A DNA stretch of 64,000 nucleotides from assembly GCA_963737575.1 (NCBI GenBank), contig CAVTTJ010000008.1, forward strand, positions 186,001 to 250,000. The letters run 5' to 3'. The notes under the pieces were generated by a model. It did no database searches. It saw only the letters and a list, made by a program, of their open reading frames with translations, and had not been told where the DNA came from. This stretch comes from VRUE01 sp963737575 (GTDB lineage Bacteria > Actinomycetota > Thermoleophilia > Solirubrobacterales > 70-9). The translations under genes and the position numbers were made by a program. Below are positions 33,561-41,547 of the stretch, in pieces (the stretch's first letter is position 1; the number at the start of each line of letters is the position of its first letter).

Positions 33561-33772
33561 GAGGCCTCCTCCGCCGCCGGCGCCTGTGAGAGATCGGGGT
33601 TCCGCTCGGGGCTGACCGAGCCCGCGTCGAACTCGATCAGCTGGCGGATCGCGGGGCCGAAGACCTGGTGGACGCCGGTTATGACCGCGAGCTCGGTCTC
33701 ATCCGCATCGATGCCCAGCGAGGCCAGGCCGGCTGCGATGAATTCCCCTCCGCGGTCGGGCGCGTCGTTCAT
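33557..33772 (-). CDS. AtzG/GatC-like small partner of the amidase
   Basis: A 71-residue helical protein (DRGGEFIAAGLASLGIDADETELAVITGVHQVFGPAIRQLIEFDAGSVSPERNPDLSQ) similar in size and helix layout to AtzG, the small subunit wrapped around the AtzE amidase, and to GatC. Its stop overlaps the amidase ATG, which supports a stoichiometric complex. The frame is open upstream, but the ATG at 33772 is the first start where the sequence looks protein-like. Confidence 0.72.
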   Translation of the reverse strand: MNDAPDRGGEFIAAGLASLGIDADETELAVITGVHQVFGPAIRQLIEFDAGSVSPERNPDLSQAPAAEEAS

Positions 33773-33915
33773 CCTCGGCGGCAACCCTAGAGGACAGCCG
33801 GGGGCGCCTTCCTGGCCGGGATTGTGCAAATCGCGCTGCCGGCGGGCATTTGGCCCTGCGTCCAGGCAGAATCGGAGCCGCAACCCTGCCCTCGGGGCGG
33901 GGTTCCAGGTGAGTC

Positions 33916-34680
33916 TTGCTGACCGTTACCGATAGCCGAACGCAGCGCAGCCGGGCCGCCGCCGCCCTCTGCCTCGCCTGCGCGCTGGTCGCTCTGATCG
34001 CTTTCGCCCGCCCCGACGCCGCCGACTCGGCGCCCTCGCGGGTGATCGTCCTCGGCCAGACCGACGTCTCGCCGCCACCCTCCTGCCCGGGCAAGACCGT
34101 CAACAACGTCGAGATCGTCCCCTGCCGGGTCGAGGGTCACGTGACGGGATTCCAGGTCAACGCCGGCGGGGTGCCGGAACCGTACGTCGTCCCCTTCGAC
34201 GGCAAGATCGTCGCCTGGTCGATCGCCCTCGCACGGCCCTCGCGCGAAGCGACGACGAAGACCACCGACGAGGTCGGGTTCTTCAACGAATTCCTCGGCT
34301 CGCCGTCGAAGGCCCGGATCGGGGTCCTGCGACGGCTCGAAGGGTCGAAACCGCCTCGCTACAAGCTGGTCCGCCAGAGCCCGCTCGTGACGCTCAACCC
34401 CTACTTCGGGAGCACCCCCGTCTTCGCCCTCGACCATCCGCTGAGCGTCGTCCAGGGTCAGGTCGTCGCCCTCACGGTCCCGACCTGGGCGCCGATGTTC
34501 GCCTTCAACGTCTCCGAAACGAATACCTGGCGCGGCAGCCGGGCGCCCGGCCACTGCGCCTCGAAGGAAGACATCCAGACCGGCCACCCCCAGCAGGGCG
34601 TAGGCAAGGTCAAGACCTACGGCTGCTTCTACTCCTCGGCGCGGCTGCTCTACACGGCGACGATCGTCAAGGGCCCCTGA
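33916..34680 (+). CDS. Secreted protein of unknown function (254 aa)
   Basis: I do not recognise the family. A basic N-terminus is followed by a signal-peptide helix (AAAALCLACALVALIAFARPDAADSA, cleavage ~residue 38), so the ~215-residue mature part is exported. It has four to five cysteines (SCPGKTVNNVEIVPC, GHCASKED, YGCFYSS) that could pair, and a beta-rich pattern including KIVAWSIALARPS, RIGVLRRL, FALDHPLSVVQGQVVALTVPTWAPMFAFNVS. No catalytic motif is seen. The start is a TTG; an alternative within a few codons is possible. It is divergent from the amidase operon with a 143-bp gap. Confidence 0.72.
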   Translation: MLTVTDSRTQRSRAAAALCLACALVALIAFARPDAADSAPSRVIVLGQTDVSPPPSCPGKTVNNVEIVPCRVEGHVTGFQVNAGGVPEPYVVPFDGKIVAWSIALARPSREATTKTTDEVGFFNEFLGSPSKARIGVLRRLEGSKPPRYKLVRQSPLVTLNPYFGSTPVFALDHPLSVVQGQVVALTVPTWAPMFAFNVSETNTWRGSRAPGHCASKEDIQTGHPQQGVGKVKTYGCFYSSARLLYTATIVKGP

Positions 34681-34683
34681 GCC

Positions 34684-34947
34684 CTAGATCGCCTCTTGCC
34701 GCAGGCCGCAGTACGGGCAGTCGCTGACGTCTAGGCCGATCAGCTGGTCGCAGCGGCGGCAGGCGCGGAGGTTCTCGGGCGAGCGCGGCAGCGAGGAGGC
34801 CGACGGGGCGAGCGGCAGCACGGCGGCCACCGGGACCATCTCCTCTTCGGTCTCGCGATCGGCGTAGACCGAGCCCGGCTCGGCGTGGGCGAGGGCCTCG
34901 CGCCCGGACCCCGGCGCCCGCATCCGGTATAGCTGCCGCTGGTTCAT
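34684..34947 (-). CDS. Small zinc-ribbon protein (87 aa)
   Basis: The C-terminus carries a rubredoxin-like zinc ribbon: CRRCDQLIGLDVSDCPYCGLRQ, two CxxC knuckles spaced by ten residues. The N-terminal ~55 residues are low-complexity with acidic patches (DRETEEEMVPVAAVLPLAPSASS). Start at ATG 34947; the frame continues upstream but without protein character. No function can be assigned; such proteins often act as protein-protein adaptors. It lies convergent to the secreted protein gene, three bases apart. Confidence 0.68.
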   Translation of the reverse strand: MNQRQLYRMRAPGSGREALAHAEPGSVYADRETEEEMVPVAAVLPLAPSASSLPRSPENLRACRRCDQLIGLDVSDCPYCGLRQEAI

Positions 34948-35143
34948 GAGCGCGCACAATATCCCAGCCGCCACCTCCTCTGCTCTCGCTCGGGCCAGAA
35001 GAAACAGAGATGGACTGGCCCCTGCTCCCGCGTCCGGGAGTGGCGGACCTATGTCCGAGCTGCGCCCGACGATCGGAGAACCGATTAGCGAGCATCGAAT
35101 TCTGATTCTCTGCGAGCGGCGCCGATATGGCGCTTGCCGCCGC

Positions 35144-35165
35144 CCCCGGACGCGAAGCGGAGGAG
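35144..35165 (+). repeat. 22-bp repeat (family B, copy 2) at the ribosome-binding region of the GT4 gene
   Basis: Identical to 15661-15682 inside rpsI. Here its GCGGAGGAG end, followed by GCGGCGG, provides the purine-rich stretch ahead of the glycosyltransferase ATG at 35176. The rest of the 228-bp gap from 34948 contains two short hairpins (CTCCCG-CGTC-CGGGAG at 35025-35040 and GCGCC-GATAT-GGCGC near 35120) and no gene. Confidence 0.6.
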
Positions 35166-35175
35166 GCGGCGGAAC

Positions 35176-36522
35176 ATGAAGGTTCTCATCTTCCACGGCT
35201 ACATGCTGCGCGGCACCGGCAGCAACATCTACGCAGCGAACCTGGCGGCCGCTCTGGCCCGGCTCGGGCACGAGGTTCACCTGATCTGCCAGGAGCGCCG
35301 GGTGCGGATCGAGGGGGTCGAGATCCACAACCCCGACATCCACGGCCTGCTGCCCGTCTACCTCAAGGACCCCTATGAGGGGTTCGAGGTCAAGGCCTTC
35401 CCCGAGATGACCGAGGCAGAGCTCGACCGCTATATCGAGGACAACGTCGAGGCGGTGCGCGAGGTCGTGGCCGGCGTCGGGCCGCCCGACTCCGCGCTCG
35501 CCGGCCACCTCGTGATGGGGCCGTGCATCCTCGCCCGTGCGGGGATCGGCGAGTTCGCCGCCAAGATCCACGGCTCGGCACTCGAGTACACGGTCAAACC
35601 CGATCCCCGCTTCATTCCCTACGCCGAGGAGGGGGTGCGATCCGCCTCATGCGTCCTCACCGGCTCCCACCACACCGCCGAATCGCTCTGGGACGCATTG
35701 CCGGGTGTCGAGGGGCTGCGGGAGAAGACACGGCTGGGGCCGCCGGGCGTCGACACGGAGCGGTTCCGACCCCGGGACGGCGCGGGGGAGAGGGTGCCGC
35801 TGGTCGCATTCGTAGGCAAGCTGATCGTCTCCAAGGGGATCGACCTCCTGCTCGCCGCCTGGCCCCTGGTTCTGGCCAGGAACCCGGCGGCGCGGCTCAG
35901 GGTCGCCGGGTACGGCGCCTATGAGGATGGCGTCGAGCGGCTGCTCGCGGCCCTCGACCGCGGCGACCTCGACGCGGCCCGCGAGGTCGCCCGGCTCGGT
36001 CGCGGGCTCGAGGGCGGCCCCGAGCAGCCGCTCCCGATCCTCTCGGACTTCCTGGCCGCGCCGCCCCTGGGATATCTCGACGCTGCGCGCGGGATGGCCG
36101 CGTCGGTCGAGCTGATCGGGCGCCTCGAGCACGACCAGGTCGCCGCCCTGCTGCCCGAATGCGAGGCGCTGGCGATGCCGAGCACCTTTCCCGAGGCGTT
36201 CGGGATGGTCGCCGCCGAGGCCGCCGCCTGCGGCGCGCTGCCGGTCTCGGCCGGGCACTCGGGGATGCTCGAGGTCTCCCGCAAGCTGGCCGAGGCGCTG
36301 CCGCCCGAGGCGGCCGGACTGACCTCGTTCGCGGTCGAACAGGGGGCCGTGGAGGCGATCGCCGAGAGGCTGAACAGGTGGCTCTCGCTGCCCGAGGAAC
36401 GGCGAGTCGCGGCCCGCGAGGCCCTGGTCTCGACCGCTCACCGGCTCTGGAGCTGGGAGGGCGTGGCCCGCGGCGTCATCGCCGCCTCACGGGGCGAGCT
36501 AGACCGTCTGCCGGATGCATAG
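35176..36522 (+). CDS. GT4-family glycosyltransferase
   Basis: A 448-residue GT-B enzyme. The N-terminal Rossmann half opens MKVLIFHGYMLRGTGSNIYAANLAAALARLGHEVHLIC, the glycine loop for nucleotide-sugar binding. The C-terminal half has VPLVAFVGKLIVSKGIDLLLAAWPLV and the ExxxE-type PSTFPEAFGMVAAEAAACGALPVSAGHSGMLE. It probably adds a hexose to a lipid or exopolysaccharide acceptor. Start ATG 35176 has GGAGGCGGCGGA upstream; 14 extra in-frame Arg-rich codons upstream are not protein-like. An unusual ~60-residue insert (ALDRGDLDAAREVARLGRGLEGG...) separates the two halves of the donor domain. Confidence 0.92.
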   Translation: MKVLIFHGYMLRGTGSNIYAANLAAALARLGHEVHLICQERRVRIEGVEIHNPDIHGLLPVYLKDPYEGFEVKAFPEMTEAELDRYIEDNVEAVREVVAGVGPPDSALAGHLVMGPCILARAGIGEFAAKIHGSALEYTVKPDPRFIPYAEEGVRSASCVLTGSHHTAESLWDALPGVEGLREKTRLGPPGVDTERFRPRDGAGERVPLVAFVGKLIVSKGIDLLLAAWPLVLARNPAARLRVAGYGAYEDGVERLLAALDRGDLDAAREVARLGRGLEGGPEQPLPILSDFLAAPPLGYLDAARGMAASVELIGRLEHDQVAALLPECEALAMPSTFPEAFGMVAAEAAACGALPVSAGHSGMLEVSRKLAEALPPEAAGLTSFAVEQGAVEAIAERLNRWLSLPEERRVAAREALVSTAHRLWSWEGVARGVIAASRGELDRLPDA

Positions 36523-36525
36523 AAT
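36520..36525 (+). promoter_or_regulatory. -10 hexamer ahead of the ctaC leader micro-ORF
   Basis: TAGAAT lies 11 bases before the micro-ORF ATG at 36537, the same hexamer used for the divergent subunit II-like gene at 47.8 kb. This would give a nearly leaderless oxidase transcript. Confidence 0.4.
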
Positions 36526-36536
36526 CCCCGGCGCCC

Positions 36537-36602
36537 ATGAGTCCGGAGCGAGCAAGCGTGCATATCTGGTTCGTCGCGCCGCGAGCGAAGGACAATTTCT
36601 GA
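36537..36602 (+). repeat. 68-bp micro-ORF repeat (family A, copy 3), directly upstream of ctaC
   Basis: ATG opens a 21-residue frame MSPERASVHIWF followed by VAPRAKDNF, ending at TGA 36600-36602, three bases before the ctaC ATG. The peptide matches the copies at 44 and 48 kb. The distance from this ATG to the ctaC ATG is 69 bp, against 68 in other copies. It may be a translated leader peptide or a mobile start-site element. Confidence 0.8.
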
Positions 36603-36605
36603 CAA

Positions 36606-37400
36606 ATGATCGGCCGCCTCCCGATATTGAAAATGTTCGCCGTCACAATCGCCGCGACGGCGGTGATCTCGGTGGTGATGCTGCAGATCCACTGGGACGG
36701 GGAACAGGCATCGACCGCGGCACCGGAAATCGATCGCCTGCTCGACGTGATGATCGTCCTCTCGTCCTTCGTCTTCTCGCTGGTGATGGTGATGCTCTTC
36801 TACGCGCTCTGGAAATTCAGGGCCAAACCCGGCGACGAGTCCGACGGCGAGCCGATCCACGGCAACACCCGGCTCGAGGTCGCCTGGACCCTGATCCCGA
36901 CGATCATCGTCCTCTTCGGAGCCGGCTACAGCTGGGTCGTCCTCGACAAGATCGAAAAGACGGAAGGGAACCCGCTCACGGTCGACGTCTTCGCGCAGCA
37001 GTACGCCTGGAGCTTCGGCTTTCCAGGCAAAGGCGACGTCTGGTCGCAGGGCGTGATGCACGTCCCGGTCAACCGCCAGGTCCAGTTCAAGATGCACGCC
37101 CAGGACGTGATCCACTCGTTCTGGGTTCCCGAGTGGCGGATCAAGAAAGACGCGGTCCCGGGGATCACGACGACCGCGATCGTGACGCCCGACAAGGTCG
37201 GCACCTACCAGCTGATCTGCACCGAGCTCTGCGGCTTCGGCCACGCGAGCATGCGGGCGGAGGTCGTCGTCGAGTCGGTGCCGGAATTCCGCAAATGGGT
37301 CGAAGGGCTGAAAGAGAAGGTGCCGAAGCCGCTCGAGGACTCGGTGGTCCAGGACACCGAAACGAACCCGGTGCCATTGCTCGGGGCAGGAGGGGCATAA
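36606..37400 (+). CDS. ctaC: Cytochrome c oxidase subunit II, CuA-containing
   Basis: Accepts electrons from cytochrome c through CuA and passes them to subunit I. Up to three hydrophobic segments (residues ~8-27, 45-68, 92-113) precede the periplasmic cupredoxin domain. All CuA ligands are present: His170 (VIHSFWVPEW), Cys205, Glu207 and Cys209 (CTELC), His213 and Met216 (GFGHASM). The electron-entry aromatic is in QQYAWSFGFP. No heme-c motif is fused. It starts just after the repeat micro-ORF and runs into ctaD with a 16-base gap. Confidence 0.96.
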   Translation: MIGRLPILKMFAVTIAATAVISVVMLQIHWDGEQASTAAPEIDRLLDVMIVLSSFVFSLVMVMLFYALWKFRAKPGDESDGEPIHGNTRLEVAWTLIPTIIVLFGAGYSWVVLDKIEKTEGNPLTVDVFAQQYAWSFGFPGKGDVWSQGVMHVPVNRQVQFKMHAQDVIHSFWVPEWRIKKDAVPGITTTAIVTPDKVGTYQLICTELCGFGHASMRAEVVVESVPEFRKWVEGLKEKVPKPLEDSVVQDTETNPVPLLGAGGA

Positions 37401-37416
37401 TGGAGGCCAGCGCCAG

Positions 37417-39321
37417 ATGGTGAATGCGATCAAGCGACCCGGGTGGATCAGGGGCGGGCTCGGACTGATTCTGGGTGCCGCCTTCGGCTTCGGCCTCGTC
37501 GTCGCCCTGCGCGCGGTCTCGGGCCTGCCGATCTGGCAGACCGAACAGACCGGCTACCCGCATGTCGTCGTGCCGCTGGTCAGCGGCCCGCTCGGCTTCC
37601 TGCTCGGGTTCGGCTGCTTCGACTACTGGCTGCGGTGGGCCTTCGGCGCGCCGACGATCCCCGAGGACCACTCTCAGCACGGAGCGACGAGCTGGAGGGA
37701 CTACTTCCGCTTCAACACCGACCACAAGGTGATCGGGATCCAGTACATCGTCACCACCTTCTTCTTCTTCTTCGTGGGCGGCCTGATGGCGATGCTGATC
37801 CGGGCCGAGCTCGCCCAGCCCGGCCAGCAGATCGTCGACGCCTCGACCTACAACAGCCTCTTCTCGACCCACGCCGTGCTGATGATCTTCGTCTTCGTGA
37901 TCCCGGTCTTCGCCGGCATCGCAAACTACGTCCTGCCGTTGATGATCGGCGCGCCGGACATGGCGTTCCCGCGGCTGAACGCGCTCAGCTTCTGGATGCT
38001 GCCGCTGGCGGGCCTGCTCTTCATCGGCAGCTTTCTCGCCCCGGGGGGAGCGTTCGACGCGGGCTGGACCGGATACGCGCCGCTATCGACGGGCGCGCCG
38101 TTGGGGCAGTCGTTCTTCAACCTCGGCGTCCAGTTCGCAGGCGCCTCCTCGATTGCGACCGCGCTCAACTTCCTGGTCACGATCATCACGATGCGGGCGC
38201 CCGGAATGACCTTCTGGCGGATGCCGCTGCTGGTCTGGGCCAACCTCTCGACCTCGCTGCTGGTGGTCGCCGCGACGCCGTTCATCGCCGGCGCCCAGTT
38301 CATGGTCCTCTTCGACCGCATCCTCGGCACCCAGTTCTTCGAGTTCTCGGGCGGCGGCGACGTCGTCAGCTACCAGCACATCTTCTGGTTCTACTCGCAC
38401 CCGGCGGTCTACATCATGATGCTGCCCGGGTTCGGGATCATCTCCGAGGTCATATCGACCCATGCCCGAAAGCCGATCTTCGGCTACCGGCTGATGGCGC
38501 TGGCGCTGATCGGGATCGTCGTCCTCAGCTACTCGGTCTGGGCGCACCACATGTTCGTCGCCGGGATGTTCAGCTGGCTGCGGGTGCCGATGATGATCAC
38601 CACCCTGCTGATCGCCGTCCCGACCGGAATCAAGATCTTCTCCTGGCTGGGGACCCTCTACTTCGGCAAGATCCACACCTACTCGACGGCGATGCTGTTC
38701 GCGCTCGCCTTCATCGTCACCTTCACGATCGGCGGCATCAGCGGCGTGATGCTGGGCATGGTCCCGCTCGACATCCATGTCTCGGACACCTACTTCATCG
38801 TCGCCCACATCCACTTCGTCCTCTTCGGCGGCTCGGTCTTCACGATCTTCGCCGGCATCTACCACTGGTTCCCGAAGATCACCGGGCGGATGTACGACGA
38901 GAAGCTCGGCCGCGTCCACTTCTGGGGGACGCTGCTCGGGACCTGGGGCACGTTCATCCCGATGCACTGGATCGGGATGGACGGGATGCCGCGCCGCGTC
39001 GCCGACTACGCATCGCAGTTCGGGAACTGGAACCTGCTGATCAGCTGCTTCGCCTTCATGCTCGGCGCGATCCAGCTGGTCTTCCTCTACAACATGATCG
39101 TCAGCTGGCGATACGGGCCGCGCGCCGTCTCGAACCCCTGGCGGGCGAACTCGATCGAGTGGCAGGTCTCCTCGCCGCCGCCGATCTTCAACTTCGACGA
39201 GATTCCGCGCGTCGTCGGCGGGCCGTACGAGTACGGCGTCCCCGGCGCGCGCCACGCGATCATGGCCGGTGAAGGCGCCGAGGTGACCCAGCCGGAGCCG
39301 GCGAAAGCCGGGGCAACATGA
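37417..39321 (+). CDS. ctaD: Cytochrome c oxidase subunit I, aa3 type, A2 subclass
   Basis: Catalytic proton-pumping subunit. All ligands are in place: His152 (STHAVLM, heme a), His328 with cross-link Tyr332 (FYSHPAVY, CuB), His377-His378 (WAHHMF, CuB), His464 (heme a3) and His466 (heme a) in VAHIHF. In the helix VI segment the A1-type Glu is replaced by the Tyr-Ser pair (FYSHPAVY), which marks the A2 subclass. About 85 extra residues with two added helices (WIRGGLGLILGAAFGFGLVVAL, VVPLVSGPLGFLLGFG) precede the conserved FNTDHKVIG. 634 aa. The stop overlaps the next gene (ATGA). Confidence 0.96.
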   Translation: MVNAIKRPGWIRGGLGLILGAAFGFGLVVALRAVSGLPIWQTEQTGYPHVVVPLVSGPLGFLLGFGCFDYWLRWAFGAPTIPEDHSQHGATSWRDYFRFNTDHKVIGIQYIVTTFFFFFVGGLMAMLIRAELAQPGQQIVDASTYNSLFSTHAVLMIFVFVIPVFAGIANYVLPLMIGAPDMAFPRLNALSFWMLPLAGLLFIGSFLAPGGAFDAGWTGYAPLSTGAPLGQSFFNLGVQFAGASSIATALNFLVTIITMRAPGMTFWRMPLLVWANLSTSLLVVAATPFIAGAQFMVLFDRILGTQFFEFSGGGDVVSYQHIFWFYSHPAVYIMMLPGFGIISEVISTHARKPIFGYRLMALALIGIVVLSYSVWAHHMFVAGMFSWLRVPMMITTLLIAVPTGIKIFSWLGTLYFGKIHTYSTAMLFALAFIVTFTIGGISGVMLGMVPLDIHVSDTYFIVAHIHFVLFGGSVFTIFAGIYHWFPKITGRMYDEKLGRVHFWGTLLGTWGTFIPMHWIGMDGMPRRVADYASQFGNWNLLISCFAFMLGAIQLVFLYNMIVSWRYGPRAVSNPWRANSIEWQVSSPPPIFNFDEIPRVVGGPYEYGVPGARHAIMAGEGAEVTQPEPAKAGAT

Positions 39322-40199
39322 GCGCGGATCAGGCGCAGGAGGCTCGACCGCTGCTGATCTTCCTCAACGAGGTGGCGGGCGGCCGCAAGCTGATCAACAC
39401 GGTCCAGGACCGCGCCGGAAAGATCTCCTCGGTCGTCGTCGCGGCGCCGCAGAACCAGCCGGCCGCCGGCCAGATAATCGACACCGGCGAGCTTCGCGAC
39501 GCCGCCCGTGCCCGGGTCGAGGTGACGATGTCGGTGCTCTCCGAGTACGGGGTCGACTCGATCGGAGAGGTGATGGACCCCCATCCCGCGCTGGCGCTCG
39601 ACGACGTCGTTCGCGCCCATAACCCGGGCGAGGTGCTGCTCTCCTGCCTCGACGAGACCCGCTTCGGGTTCACCCGCAAGGACCTGGTCGAGTGGGCGCG
39701 GAACCGGTTCGAACCGGACGTCACGGTGACCCACATCCCGGTCCGGATCCAGGACGACTCGATCCGCTGGGACGTCAGTCACACGCTCGTTGTCGCGACC
39801 CAGACGGTCGCCTCCCCCGACCTCGTCGCGCGGTTGAAACAGCGCGCCGCGGCCCGGCCGCACCGCTTCACGATCATCTGCCCGCGCGCGGAGGGCGTCG
39901 CCGAGCCGGTCGTCGCCCGCGACCTCGCCTCGACTCTGGCCGAGCTCTACCGGGCCGACATCGACGCCACCGGGCAGCCGATGAGCCCAGACCCCTTCCT
40001 TGCGGTCCAGAACGCGATCAGGCACTACCGCGTCGACGAGGTCCTGATCTCGACCTTTAGCGGGGAGCAGTCCCGTTGGCTCGAGGAGGACCTGGTCGGC
40101 CGCGTGCGGGAGATCACCGAGAAGCCGGTCGAGCACCTCGAGGTCGGCCGCGCCGCCGAGAAGGTCGCCGCCGCCGTCGCCGAGGGAGAGGAACACTGA
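39318..40199 (+). CDS. Tandem universal-stress-like protein between ctaD and ctaE
   Basis: This 293-residue soluble protein is two related alpha/beta modules. Each ends in a similar block: AHNPGEVLLSCLDETRFGFTRKDLVEWARNRF in the first and HYRVDEVLISTFSGEQSRWLEEDLVGRVREITEKPVEHL in the second. This layout resembles the USP/nucleotide-binding fold and the domain appended to some actinobacterial amino-acid permeases. The same signature occurs in the protein at 40900. The ATGA overlap with ctaD and the TGATG overlap with ctaE place it firmly inside the oxidase operon. A regulatory or assembly role in the oxidase is inferred from position only. Confidence 0.75.
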   Translation: MSADQAQEARPLLIFLNEVAGGRKLINTVQDRAGKISSVVVAAPQNQPAAGQIIDTGELRDAARARVEVTMSVLSEYGVDSIGEVMDPHPALALDDVVRAHNPGEVLLSCLDETRFGFTRKDLVEWARNRFEPDVTVTHIPVRIQDDSIRWDVSHTLVVATQTVASPDLVARLKQRAAARPHRFTIICPRAEGVAEPVVARDLASTLAELYRADIDATGQPMSPDPFLAVQNAIRHYRVDEVLISTFSGEQSRWLEEDLVGRVREITEKPVEHLEVGRAAEKVAAAVAEGEEH

Positions 40200-40834
40200 T
40201 GGAGAGCGCCTCGGTAGCCCTCGGGCACGGAGACGGCCACGCCGCCGAGGAGCATCACGGCCCGCCGGAGGCGAACCAGAGCTCGCGGATCGACCGCCAG
40301 ACGCTCGGGATCCTTCTCTTCATCGTCTCCGAGATCATGCTGTTCGGGGCGTTCTTCGCCTCCTACTTCTTCCTCCGGGTGGTCGTCAACCCGCCGACCT
40401 GGCCGCCGGAACCGTTCGAACTCCCGGTCGCCGTCGCCGGCGTCAACACGGCGATCCTGGTCTCCTCGAGCTTCACGATCCACTACGCGCTGGAGTCGAT
40501 CCGGCGCGGCAACCGCCGCGGGCTCAAACTCGGCCTGGTCCTGACCTGGCTGCTCGGCGCCACCTTCCTCTTCATCCAGCTGAACGAGTACGCACACATC
40601 GGGTTCAGCGCCCGCGACCTCGCCTTCGGCTCGATCTTCTACGGCCTGACCGGCCTTCACGGCGCCCACGTCTTCATCGGCCTCTGCCTGTTGAGCTTCG
40701 CGACGATCCGCGCCTTCCGCGGCCATTTCGGCCCCGAGGAGAAGGATCACCTCGGCGTCGAGGTGCCCGGCATCTACTGGCACTTCGTCGACGTGATGTG
40801 GATCATCGTCTACACGACGGTCTACATCCTCTAG
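40199..40834 (+). CDS. ctaE: Cytochrome c oxidase subunit III
   Basis: A 211-residue membrane subunit with the CtaE pattern: RQTLGILLFIVSEIMLFGAFFASYFFLR, FLFIQLNEYAHIGFSARDLAFGSIFYGLTGLHGAHVFIGL and the C-terminal GIYWHFVDVMWIIVYTTVYIL. The N-terminus is His-rich (ALGHGDGHAAEEHHGPPEAN). Five helices appear, the short form typical of many bacteria. The ATG at 40199 overlaps the preceding stop (TGATG). Confidence 0.95.
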   Translation: MESASVALGHGDGHAAEEHHGPPEANQSSRIDRQTLGILLFIVSEIMLFGAFFASYFFLRVVVNPPTWPPEPFELPVAVAGVNTAILVSSSFTIHYALESIRRGNRRGLKLGLVLTWLLGATFLFIQLNEYAHIGFSARDLAFGSIFYGLTGLHGAHVFIGLCLLSFATIRAFRGHFGPEEKDHLGVEVPGIYWHFVDVMWIIVYTTVYIL

Positions 40835-40899
40835 CTCGGGCCCACCTCTCATGACGGCGTGGTTGAACCGGAGCGCCGGCCGGGTAGTACAACTTGCAT

Positions 40900-41547
40900 A
40901 TGCACAACCCTCTGAGATCCGAGGCTGACGCGTTTCGCTGGCTCGTGGTGATCGGAGGGGGAGCGGTGGCCGTGATCGCCCTGACGCTGCTGACGCGGCC
41001 CGTCTTCGGCGTCGTCCTCGCGGCGGGGCTGATCGGGTTCGGTTGCGGGGTGGCCTGGCGCAACTCGCGCGGCGCGATGCCACGCAACCTCGAGCTGACG
41101 CGTGGCCGCGACGGCAAGCACCGGATCCTGGTCGTCGCCAACGAGACGGTCGGTGGCGAGGCGCTGCTCGATGAGATCGCCAACCGCACCAGGGGCCGTG
41201 ACAGCGAGGTCCTCGTCGTCACCCCGGCCCTCCCTGGCTCGAGGGCACAGCACTGGGCCTCCGACACAGACGGCGCGACCGAGCTGGCGCGCCAGCGGAT
41301 GGAGCTATCGGTGATCGAGCTCCAGCGGTTGGGCCTCAAGGCCCGGGGAGAGATCGGCGACGCCGACCCCAATACCGCGATCGAGGATGCGCTGCGCCTG
41401 TTCCCGGCGGACGAGATCGTGCTATCGACCCATCCCCCCGAGCGCTCGCACTGGCTCGAGCGGGGCGTCGTCGAGCAGGCGCGGAAAATCGAGCTACCGG
41501 TCACCCACGTCGTCGTCGATCTCGCGGCCGAACCAAGCGTCCACTAG
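40900..41547 (+). CDS. Membrane-anchored universal-stress-like protein of the oxidase cluster
   Basis: A 215-residue protein with two N-terminal helices (WLVVIGGGAVAVIALTLLTR, FGVVLAAGLIGFGCGVAW) followed by one USP-like module (RILVVANETVGGEALLDEIANRTRG...DAGDADPNTAIEDALRLF-type core, then EIVLSTHPPERSHWLERGVVEQARKIELPVTHVVV). The closing block is clearly related to both modules of the 39318 protein. I start at ATG 40900, with TAGTAC nine bases before it; an in-frame TTG two codons upstream also exists. It converges with ctaA with a 4-bp overlap. Confidence 0.78.
   Translation: MHNPLRSEADAFRWLVVIGGGAVAVIALTLLTRPVFGVVLAAGLIGFGCGVAWRNSRGAMPRNLELTRGRDGKHRILVVANETVGGEALLDEIANRTRGRDSEVLVVTPALPGSRAQHWASDTDGATELARQRMELSVIELQRLGLKARGEIGDADPNTAIEDALRLFPADEIVLSTHPPERSHWLERGVVEQARKIELPVTHVVVDLAAEPSVH

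Noticed and set aside
37400..37423. Seven-codon frame MEASARW between ctaC and ctaD
   Set aside because: It overlaps the ctaC stop (TAATG) but is too short and unlike the repeat micro-ORFs, so probably chance.
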